From NCBI RefSeq assembly GCF_014356525.2, contig NC_052508.1:66165693-66229692 (forward strand): a DNA stretch of 64,000 nucleotides. The letters are read 5' to 3'. The notes beneath the pieces are model-generated. The model ran no database searches. It saw nothing but the letters and a program-made list of their open reading frames with translations, and was not told the DNA's origin. Positions 37,401 through 49,400 of this stretch are shown one piece after another. The translations under genes were made by a program, and so were the position numbers. How positions within the stretch are numbered: position 1 is the stretch's first letter; each line of letters begins with the position of its first letter. The stretch comes from Nilaparvata lugens. Taxonomy: Eukaryota; Arthropoda; Insecta; Hemiptera; Delphacidae.

Positions 37401-40400
37401 CCGAGGGCAACAATTTTCCTGAGGGAGAAAAAACATTTTTCACTCGTGATATACACAACATTTTTCCTCCACCTACATTTTTATAAAAACTGCAAATAAA
37501 ATAATTTTTAAAAACGTATGTGAACACAATGTGTTACAACATAATTTAAAAAGTATTCAGAAACAGCTGGCTTGTAATCACAGTTCTCCTCTGACAGCAC
37601 TATCTGTCGGCTAAAGTTGTAACAACAATGACAGTCACAACTACAGCTATGATGAAGTTCCCGTTTCAAATTTGATTAGTTAATAAGTAATATTCGTTGG
37701 CTGGTATTTTGAAAAACATGGATTAAAAGAAAAAATATATAAATTTTTTCTAGTATAGTGATATGAAGTTTGTAATAATAATTTCAGCATACAAACATGA
37801 ATTGTATATATCGAACAAATGTCTGGTTGAGGTATTGAATTTAGTTGGTTTAATGACTACTCTATATGCTTCCTCATCTGAGCTTAGACCTTCTGACCTA
37901 TTCCAAATGTACATTTTTAAAAAATAGAGATGCTTCCCATGTTATTTAAATGGAGTCACTTTTACTCCCTAGGGAGTTTTTCTGTTTTTTAGTACCGAGA
38001 GCGAAAAAGTGACACTTTAGTATCATGTTTCAGGGAGTAAAGTAAGTACTTTTGACAGTAGGTGGAGGAAAAATAATTTAAAAGGGTACTGAGATTTATA
38101 TTTTTATTCATATTAAAAGTAGCCCTAAAAAAAAAAGACAAGATAAAAATGCTATGATACACAATTTTATAATCAACGAAAATATAAAAATTGAGTTTTA
38201 ACTGTGGTTATTTGTAAAAACAATCAATCATAATCCTCTAGATTCATGAACTCAATTATCAAATTTCATTTAATTAACGAAAATATAAAACTTGGACGTT
38301 GACTCGAGTTATTTGAAATATCAATCATAAAACTGTAGATCATTGACACAATTTTCAAAGTTTAATTAAAAATCTGTTAAAAATTAGTCATAAATAAATT
38401 CAGTCTTACTGAAATTCTTCAAAACCTAAAAATTAAAAGAAGAAAAAATAAATTTTATAATTTTCAAATAATAAATTTCATGAATAATACAAATTCAGAG
38501 AAGATAAAGATGTAAATAAAAATATAAATCTCCAGTACCCGTAAACAGTTCTCTTCTCGACGTAGCATGTGTTTTCAAATGGCGACACTCAGACCAGTCG
38601 ACTCTAGTCTCCGCGACCTCGCGACTGTGAGACTGACTCAAGCGTCGACTCGACATGTTGGTCGAGACTCGACATGTTGGTCGAGCCTCTACTTGAGTTG
38701 CGTAGTACCGTGCATTTTTAATGAAAGTTAGGTTATGTTTGATGAAAGTGATATTTTAGATAAGACAATATATTTATAATAATCATTGTCAAATTTGTTA
38801 CATGCTAAATAGTGACGATTAGATCTTATATTTTTTGATAAAGTAAGGTTAAAAATGGAGTAGCATGGAACTGAAATAGTGACAATGAGCAAGAAAGTCG
38901 TAAGGTCGAGAGACTGGAGTCGATTTGAGTCGAGGTAGTGTGAGTTGAGCATAAAGGTGCGTATAGACTTTCGCTCTGCTCCGCAATCGAACGTCAATCG
39001 AGCAGATCGATTGATGATCGACCGGGGAGCAAGAGTGGAACGCGAGAAGAGCTAACATCTCCCGTAACGTTCATGATCGGAGCGATTGCAGAGCGATGGC
39101 GGAGCGTGCGCGGAGCGAGTTGAAGGCGCTTAAATCTGTACGCACCTCAAGAGTTTATTTTACTTCAACATAGCAATTCACAACCCTGAAAACACAATCG
39201 CATCCCGCATCCACACGTTGGCCCAATGAAAGCCAATTACGACCAGCGCAAGTGTGTGGATGGGTGGCTTGTCAGCTCTGGCCTAGATTTGGGCTAGGCA
39301 TTGCCAGTTCTGGCGAACATGTTGACTAGGCATAAGAAGCAAAATAATATTAGTCTACATGAGAGACCGAAGAGATTTGTTTTATTAAATCTATTACAAA
39401 AACTATTCTGTGATCATGAAAACATAAATTATTATATAATAATAAAAGTGGTTGACAATTTCAATTTGTGTTTTCATTATGGAAGAGTACCACAACATCA
39501 CACACCACACAACTGTAAGGTATTTATTCTGTGATCGACAAAGTGAAATCTAAACTTTATTTTGAATGAATATTTGAGCTAAATTGAGATTAGCAGCTGT
39601 AAGGAACTTACCCAAGCGACTTCATCGCGGTAGGGAAGTGTATGGAAGTCGCACATACAGGCATACTGGGTCGAGAACCCCCCACAGGGCCCCAAACCCC
39701 TCACTTCCGACCCACGAATGAACTCGCCCTCTCTCAGGTGCTGTATTCGCTTCGTTGGAACCACTTCCACTTTCCGAATAATGTGCCTGAAATAATACAC
39801 ACTTCAATCATTACCAATTTAATCAAACAATAGAATATTTTCAAATCAAATCAAGTTTATTCAATGACATATTACTTACAAAACAAGTTACATTACAGTT
39901 TATATTACAGGCCATTGAATAATACAATACTGTCGGCTCAAGATACTTCTTGGGGCCGGTACTTCTAGACTTTAAACAGCTGGAGTTAGAAAATTGGCTT
40001 TACGAAACGGGGCGTAGTCGCAGTCCACGTTTAAATTAAATTTCGAAAAACTAGAAAATTGAACTCAAAATAAAATTAATAAAGAGAAAATAGAGTAAAG
40101 TTTCAGCTATTTTGAATGATTTAGGAATGTTTCATTTCATCGAGGAAATTTCAAAAAACTAGAAAATTGAACTCAAAATAAAATAAATAAAGAGAAAATA
40201 GAGTGAAGTTTCAGCTATTTTGAATTATTTAGGAATGTTTCATTTCGTCAAGGAAAAAGTTTCCAATTATAGAAATGAGAAAATGAAGATTATCATAAAA
40301 ACTGCGACTACGTCTCGTTTCGGAAAGCCAATTTTCTGATTCCACCTGTTCAAAATCTAAATCCCGAGCTCGGAAACCAGTCCTTATTTATTTACAAATT

Positions 40401-43400
40401 CAACTCTCCACAAGTATTTCAGCCCAGGTTATAATGGGGGGGGGGAAAGAATGATAATAATACCGTACAAACGTTTTAATTCGTGATGATTTTATGAATG
40501 GATCAATAGAGAGATGATGAATAGCTGAAATGAAACTTGAGAATGAATTTTGAAGAACAAACTTCTTGTCTGTAAACAGGAGTAAAATACAGTCAGAACT
40601 CAAAAAATGCCTACAAAATAAACTCAAAATAATTGTCTGATTTAAGTACAGAGAATCATTTATGCAGAGAATATTGATTTGATTTAACAGCATGTTTCCT
40701 AGGCAAGCTAAAATTGAGTTTTTAACATGATATTCAAAATCTTCAAATTATTATCAGATATATCAGATGCACCCAGTTACAATTTGTTTAAGAATAGACT
40801 TATAGCCCAGTCAATAAAGGTTTTTTCGATCCGAAAATTAAATAAAAGCTGAATCTTTTACCATCGATAGAACCCTCCCAGAGGGTCATTCTCCCAAAAG
40901 TCCCAAGAAATCCCCTTGGAGCTTTCCCCCCTAGCCCACCTCAAAGTTGAAAAATGCAGGTAATCACGGAAAATCAATTATCTCTGTAGCCATTGATCGT
41001 GAACAGTTCTATCATATGCCATTCGATTTGTTACATTATGGACTACAATATTAGTTATATTCATTTTTTGAATAAAATCAACGGTTTTCTTGATAAAATA
41101 GTATATATGTAAAAATTTAGGGGGTTTGCGATTTGATTTTTTTGTTTTCTTCGATTAACTTCAAAGCAAGTAGTTTTAAAGAAAAATGGGACAAATAATT
41201 AATATAGCCACTCTCATTGCAAATCCATTGATGTATATTGTTATGTATTTGCGATTCGATTTGATGCCGTGGAAGGGGAAACAGTCGACGCGGATCGGCG
41301 CGGCTGACTCTCTTAGCCATAGTAAACAGCAATCTGGAAATCAATTATCTCTGTAACCATTAATCGGAAAAAAATCTATCATATGTCATTCGATTCGTTA
41401 AATTAAGGAATACAATATTAGTTGGATTCATTTCCTCAATAAATCGAACAGTTTCCTTGATAAAATAATATAATGTAAAAATGTAGGGGTTTTTCGATTT
41501 GATTTTTTTGTTTTCTCCGATTAACTTCGTAGCAAGTAATTTTAAAGAACAATGTGACGAATAATTATTGTAGCCACATTCATTGCAAATCCATTGATGT
41601 ATATTTTTATGTATTTGCGATTCAAAGTTGACGCTGTGGAAGGGGAAACAGCCGACGCGGCTGACAGAATAATTTACTGTTGTCTACATTGCATCTCATT
41701 TACACTATGGCGCTCGAAACAATTAATTTTGTCTATTGTTTTGACATGCGCTGTATATAGATTTTCACTTTTCTAAAAAAATATTACAATTTTCTTGATT
41801 TAACCATGCTCATGATAAAAATCAGGATTTCGTTGTTTGCTCACAGAATTTATTATATTAATTTGAAGTGTGCCTTCTCCATACGAGTCAGAGGTAACAC
41901 AATTTGATAACTCTAGTTTCAGATATTGATGTTTTTCAACGAAGTTTCATGATATATTATGTGTCCGACTCCTTCATCTTATCCTTATTTTGTGAAAAAT
42001 GGAGATTCAAAATTCCTTTTCATAGCTTTTCTTGTGTTTTATCTTGTTTCATCACTCTTTATTATTTAAACACTTGATAATGGAATGAATATCATCAGAT
42101 CACGTGAACAAAAAAAATAAAAGGGTGAGCCTACCTGAGATACTATATGATAACACTGTACTCCTGATAAGTTGAAAATTCTCAAGCTGAAAGTAGATTA
42201 ATTTGTTGCACATTCGGTTCAAATATTAACAAATGAGACCTAGTGTAATCGAATTTTCATATTATAAACCTACTATGTTCTGAATTTCGTTAGAGCCGTT
42301 TTCGAGATCCGGTGAAATACAAACATATAAACATCTAAAAATTTAAACATCAAAACATCTAAACAGAAATTGCTCGTTTAATAGTATAGGATTTAGAATA
42401 CCTAAACTTGCCGACATTATATATTGTATGAATAAAATCGTTCCAAATTTGTATGAATGTTTACCAAGATTGCTATGCAATATTCTTTTGCAATAAAAAA
42501 TTATCAATGATATTATTATTCAACTTCTTATAAGTAACCTTAACATTTAAAAAGCAAAGCCTCCCTTACTTATCTTTTAATATCCTATTAAATATGTGTC
42601 ATGTAGTTTTTCTGATGTAATGAAGTTCTTTCTAGTCCTCCCGAACAAGAACGGGTGCACTGCTAGTCTCAAAAATAATATCAAAAAGATACTTTATTTC
42701 TATTTTAAAGAGATAAGAAACGATGGTATATATTTTTACAATATTATGAAAACAGAAAGAATTCCTCACAAGACCAAAGGTAAATAATGTCCTTTGGAAG
42801 ATTAGAAGTAGAGGTGCGTACAGATATACGCGCCGCGAACATGAGCAATTCACTTTTAATCAGCTGATTATATCTGTATTTTTACAGAAACGGTAAAATA
42901 CAGATATAAAAAGCTTGGCATCAGCTGATTAAAAGTGAATTGCTCATGTTCGCGGCGCGTATATCTGTAAGCACCTTAAGATGTGAATTTTATTGTCATA
43001 CACTGACTAATGTTAAAAACTAAAGAGTTGGGAGTTGGGGTACTTTGGGGGGGGTCATTACACATGGATTGGGGGGGGGGGGGCATGCGCCATTGGCCTT
43101 GGGGGGGCTGGGCACCCCTGTATTGGACTGTCTAAATAATGTAGATTCAACTAGTAAGAACGGAAGATAAGCTACTTTACAGAGAGAATCATAGAAAGTT
43201 TCAACTCAACAAGCCCAATGTATGAATTTTTTATGCCTCAGCCGTCATATATATTTGGCTCAACTGAAATTATATTATCAACCTGGCTTGGAGAATATTA
43301 ACTGTAGAAAACAGCAAACACTGCACGCTATGATTTTTCAGGAAATTGCCAATTTTAACACTATTGTAATCTATGATTTATCTCAGTTTTTGACATTCAT

Positions 43401-46400
43401 AACTTATGATAAATTTTAGCATAGAATTATGATCATGCACACATATTTTAAATATGTATTATATTATGTAATAGTATGAATATTTTATCGGTTGCAAACA
43501 ATATCTTTGTCTGTCATAGAATGCATGATTTAGCACATATATAATAACAAAATGATTTTAGAGAATTAAAATGTGAAAAATTAGTTTCATCGCATGTCAA
43601 AACAATAGACAAAATTTATTGTTTCGAGCGCCATAGTATGAATAAGATGCAACTTAGAAAGTAGTAGGCCTACTACTGTATTTTACTGTTTACATTGGTG
43701 AAGAGAGTCAGCCACGCCGTACCGCGTCGACTGTTTCCCCTTCCACAGCGTCAAATCGAATCGCAAATGAATAACAACATACATCACTGGATTCGCAATG
43801 AATGTGGCTACATTAATTATTTGTCTAATTTTCTTTAGATTATTTGCTTCGAAGTTAATCTGAGAAAACAATAATCAAATCGAAAAACCACTAAATTTTT
43901 ATATTATATTATTTTATCAAGGAAACTGTTCGATTTATTGAGGAAATGAATCCGACTAATATTGTAGTTCTTAATTTAACGAATCGAATGACATATGATA
44001 GATTTTTCTCCGATTAATGGTTACAGAGATAATTGATTTCCAGTTTGCTGTTTACTATGGCTAAGAGAGTCAGCAGCGCCGTTCCGCGTCGACTGTTTCC
44101 CCTTCCACAGCATCAAATCGAATCGCAAATACATAACAATATACATCAATGAATTTGCAATGACAGTGACTACATCAATTATTTGACTTATTTTCCTTTA
44201 AAACTACTTGTTTCGAAGTTAATCGAAGAAAACAAAAAAATCAAATCACAAACCCCCTAAATTTTTACATATATATTATTTTATCAAGAAAACTGTTGAT
44301 TTTATTGGAAAAATGAATATAGCTAATATTGTAGTCCATAATGTAACGAATCGAATGGCATATAATAGAACTGTTTCCGATCAATGGCTACAGAGATAAT
44401 TGATTTCCCGTGTTTACCTACATTTTTCATATTTTAGGGGGCTGGGGCGGAAAGCTCCAAGGGGATTTCTTGGGACTTTTGGGAAGAATGACCCTCTGGG
44501 AGGGTTCTATCGATGGTGGGAAATTCAGCTTTTATTTAATTTTCGGATCGAAACTGCATTTTTGGACCTTCATTGACTGGGCTAATCGCTTCTATGAAGA
44601 AAAACGTTTAATAGAGGTGTAATATTATTTACATTTTTTTTTTGCTGTCTTCATTCAAATGTAATTTATTGTTAAAGATTCATAATCCCATCTTGTGAAA
44701 AGCACACTGATTATTGTATAAAATTTACTTTATTGTTTGATACCTCAAAATTGTTATTGTATTATAATTAAAGTTGACTCAACTATAGAGCGAGACATCC
44801 CTCAACACAGGTTTAGCCTAAAGAGGGATGCACTGTTGTTTTTTTCTGTTACATGCTTAATATTATTATCTATGTTCAATTATTATGCTTAAGGTATGTA
44901 TTTGTATTACCAATTGTAATGTTCAACTATTATGTTTAATGTATGTATTTGTATTACCAATTATTGTAAAAATGCAGTGAAATAAACGAATTATTATTCC
45001 TGGACCAAAAATCAAGTGACGAAGCAGTGTGTGATATCATAACCTCAACCTTTGGACAACATTTTTATCAATTTTTTTGGAGAAAAATAGTACAGGCTCA
45101 GCCTAGTTTTTCCTTCAATGTCATAGTTTTGTATTATGATTGTAGTATTTTGTACAATAAATGAATCTATGAATCTATATATCTCAAGCATGGAGTAAAT
45201 ATTTCCTTGAAAGTTTACACGAATCATCGTCCATGACAAGCCATGAAAATGTCTAAATTCCTGAAGGATATTGCTGCCTTGTGACATGAAAAACATTGTG
45301 AATTTTCAATATAATATTAAAGTGTATGTTTCTCTGAGTTGTAGTGAAGGTAAGGGTGTGATCACATTGAATTCGTATCACGTCAGATCATGCATGAGCC
45401 GAAAAACAGAATCTGGAAAGTACCATTGGAACAAGTTATGACTTGCTTATAACTGCTCACACTGAGCACAACTAGCAAGTGCACTCTTTCAGTGTGAATG
45501 TTCCTCCCAGATTTTTTATCTCATCTGCGCGCTTGGTCAAGCGTGCACTTGGACATATACACATTCAATGTGATTACACACAAATGCTGTGGTGGTGATA
45601 ATCGAAATGAAGATATCATTACACTTCTCAATATTCATCCAAAAGATGGACTTCTATTCCTCAGGGAAAACAATTTTTAATCATTATAAGTAAATTATTG
45701 ATCGGTGACATAGTTGGCAGTTTCACAAAGTGCAGGGTTGTGCAGAGGAAACGCATGTTTTTCGAACAGCCAGTACTCGTCGACGGGAGAGGGTATTGCC
45801 CTGGAACGAATGTTGGCAGGCGACCCATACTATGTCATTTCAGTTGCTATGAGTGTTGGATCGTACAACACCGTTTGTTCGCTGTTGAGCAGTTTTTTTC
45901 TTAGAAACAATGAATCTGTAGTCAGAGTGCAACGCTTTTTCGTCAATATTTTAGAGTTGAGGGACGAGGTACAATGCCCGATCGAAATACTGTACTCCGA
46001 TGGGTTGCAGCGTTTAGGAGTACTAGTTCTGTGATGAAAAAGAAACCACCTGGTCTTCCCCGTTCCCCGGAAAGTGTAGACCGAGTCAGAACGGCAGTTG
46101 TTACTAGTCCTAGACAATCGACTCGACGACACTGACTCGGTCTACATTTTCAGGAGTACGAACTGAACGGGAAAGACCAGGTGGTTCTTTTTGTGAGTCA
46201 GTGTCGTCGAGTCGATCATCTAGGACTAGTAACAATTGCCGTTCTGACTCGGTCTATACTTTCCGGGGAACAGGGAAGACCAGGTGGTTTCTTTTTCATC
46301 ACAGAACTAGTACTCCTAAACGCTGCAGCCCATCGGAGTACAGTATTTCGATCGGGCATTGCACCTCGACGCCCAACTCTAAAATATTGACGGAATAGCG

Positions 46401-49400
46401 TTGCACTGTGACTACAGATTCATTGTTTCTAAAAAAAAACTGCTTAACAGCGAACACACGATGTTTTACGTTCCAACCACAGAATACAATAGGAGTTTTC
46501 TCTGGTTCCAACGCTCATAGCAACTGAAATAACATAGTATGGGTCGTCTGCCAACATTCGTTCCAGGGCAATACCCTCTCCCGACGAGTACTGGCTGTTC
46601 GAAAAACATGCGTTTCCTCTGCACAACTCTGTTTTATCAATGAAAGAATTAATTCAATATATATGTAAGCCTTTATGAATTTATGACAAGTGAAAAAATG
46701 ATCAACTTTGAGCCAATTGGGTTACCTGTTGTTTTTCCTATCCATTTCTGACTAAAGAATCCATTTATATTCGATAAAGAATTATTTCAATAGATAAATG
46801 ATTCGTAAACGTTTTATTCCTTGGTTTGTGAAGCGCTGTATTATTTATAAAGTGGCGTAATATAACACTAAAGATTCACTAAATTCAATATTTTAGGAAA
46901 CTACAGAAATTGAATTTCTAATACAGTAGTTAATTCAATGTTAATTCAGTAATTAATTCAGTAATTTAATTTTGATATTATTATTTTAATAAAGTTAGTT
47001 CAGTAATTAATTCAATTCTAATACAGTAGTTAAAAATAATGAAATCACTTGAACTACAACAACGAAGGCTACTCACATAATTCACAAGTGGCTACTGGCT
47101 TAAATAGAAGCTGATATCACTTTCAACGAATACAATATTCCCACCAAAACAATTTATCTAGAATCTTGTGACCACAAGATTCTTAAAACCACAAACGAGG
47201 ATTTAGTATGGAGATAGAACTTCAGTTTTCCTAGCGTTTTACTCAGGATGAAAAATGTAGTGACGTATAAACCAATGTCAATAACACTGTATCGGGACCT
47301 CCTATTATAGCCTAATGTTTTTGGTGAGATAATTCGTTAGTAGAGTTAGTAGTAGAGTTCCCTGGGCAAGTACTAACTATCTTGTGAACTCTCTCTCATG
47401 GTAGAGTACTAGTTTTCAGTAGAGTAGAGTGGGATAGCACCGTGGGATAGTAGTCTACCACTTGCCTTCCCCTACCACCGCTTCTCACTCTACTCTACCA
47501 CTACTATGCTAATGAAAACAGTCTCTAGCTAGAAGAGTAGAGTTCCGTATTGACATTTTAAGGTTAGTTCTGTTCACTAGACATCACACTTTACCTACTA
47601 TTCTCAATTGTAGGGAAAACAGTTACTCGACGGTAAAGCTAGTATGCCAGTTACTCGACCACTAACTATACTAGTGAAAACCAGGCTTGAGTGATATTTC
47701 TCCATAATAGAACACTATGATTATTGTCTATAAATTAGTGATCTTCTTCTTCTTCTGCCTTTTTCTACTCAGGTGGGGTCGGCGTTTCGGGTCAGTCCCT
47801 TCCAAGAGTCTCGGTAATTGGCATCATTTGGTGTTAGTCCCTTCTCTACCAAGATCTTGGGCGATTCAATTTCCTATAGTGAGGTCACGTTATATATGGC
47901 AGTGGAGAAAGATAGGAGAATAACGTTGCCGATCCTCTGTCTTGTCAATGCCTTCTATAGACGTTAGCTGATACAGGTTTATTGATGTAATATTAACTGT
48001 TCATTCTCGTTTAAAATGATCAATTATGTTTTATTAAGCAAGAAATTATACTTTTTTAATAATTGTATAATGGATTTTCATACTTAGGATTAAATATTTT
48101 GTTGATTAATTATTAATTCTACATTGTTAAAAGACGATCTGGCAACAGAGCAAAGTGAGAAAGAGATGGCGCTATCCGCTTTGTTGAATGATAGACAAGG
48201 ATAGCAGTACCATTGCTAATCAAACACTGCCATTATAACGTGAACCTCACTATAGGTCTTTCCCTCTTCCTATAGTGAGGTCCACGTTATAATGGCAGTG
48301 GATAAAGATAGAAGAATAGCGATGCCGATTCTCTGCATAAATTAATCATATTTCTACACTGTCAAAAACATAATTGGCACCGTTGTGGACCTAGAAAAGG
48401 ATAGCACCACCGGCTTTGTCGAATGATAAACAAGGATAGCAAAACCATAGTTCATCAAATACTGCCATTTTAACGTTGGCCTCACTATAGTGCCTTCGAC
48501 ATCCAAGTGGTCGATCTTTTTTCCCCACATCTCGTCCTCCCTTCCCTCCGTACCACTGCAGTCTTTTTTCTTGTATCCACTCCATCTGGTTTCCTGTACG
48601 CAAAGTATCTGAATGTTTCTTCTTGCCGTGAGATCGGCTACTTCTCTCTTTTCCGATCATGGTTCCCACATTGAGTGTTCCCATTCACAAGACTGATTTA
48701 TAGACAATATTCTATTAGTGAGGTCAACGTTATAATGGCAGTATTTGATTAGCAATGGTATTGCTATCCTTGTCTTTCATTCAACAAAACGGATAGCGAT
48801 ATCTTTCTCGCATTGCTCTATTGCCAGATCGTCTTTTAAAAATGTAGAATTAATTAACAAAATATATCATTTTTATTATGTAAATTCATTATGACATTTT
48901 TACAAAATATAATTTCTTGCTTAATAAAATATAATTGATTATTTTAAACGAGAATAAACAGTGTTAATATCACATCAATAAACCAGTATCAGCTACCGTC
49001 TATAGAAGGCATTGACAAGACAGAGGTTCGGCAACGTTTTTCTCCTATCTTTCTCCACTGCCATTATAACATGGACCTCACCATAGTAGTTATTCTCTGT
49101 GAAGCTATGTGACGCTGGTAGTCTCTCATACTATGCCATTCTCACACTCTCACTCAGCCAAAACAGTAGTAGACAAAATAACAATAAACAGCCAAAATAA
49201 TAGACAGTAGTCGACAGTAATCGGCTTGAGTTACTTACCTAACTTTATACCTCCTATATACTATGTAGGAAGTCCTAACTGTATACAAGGTTCATCGCGT
49301 GATCCTTTAGAAATACTTGAATTTTATTTTACTGGTCGAGTTTAATGGCGTTTTGAAAAATGAAAAGCGCAGCACATGTACTACCAGTTTCGAAAACATG

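Larger units (their letters stand above)
40803..44590. mobile_element. 3.8-kb foldback structure with ~1-kb arms
   Basis: Left arm 40803-41775 and right arm 43572-44590 are inverted copies: CCCAGTCAATAAAGG against CCTTCATTGACTGGGC at the outer end, and GACAAAATTTATTGTTTCGA against its complement at the inner end. Each arm itself contains two direct copies of a block of about 380 bp (AATCAATTATCTCTGTA...). The 1.8-kb spacer holds other repeats. No protein homology was seen. Confidence 0.88.
47738..48690 (-). pseudogene. Internally deleted LINE: 3' end and endonuclease start
   Basis: Minus strand at 48690-48490 gives GTLNVGTMIGKER and, in other frames, RRNIQILCVQETRW, the start of an RTE/CR1-type endonuclease. 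47872-47738 gives DSWKGLTRNADPT, the end of the RT protein. Everything between is missing. Two family A copies now sit in the gap. Confidence 0.75.

Noticed and set aside
39190..39300. Imperfect hairpin (CATCCACACGTTGG / GTGTGTGGATG) as a small RNA gene
   Set aside because: Pairing is interrupted and borders are unclear; more likely part of another MITE, but not enough evidence to list.
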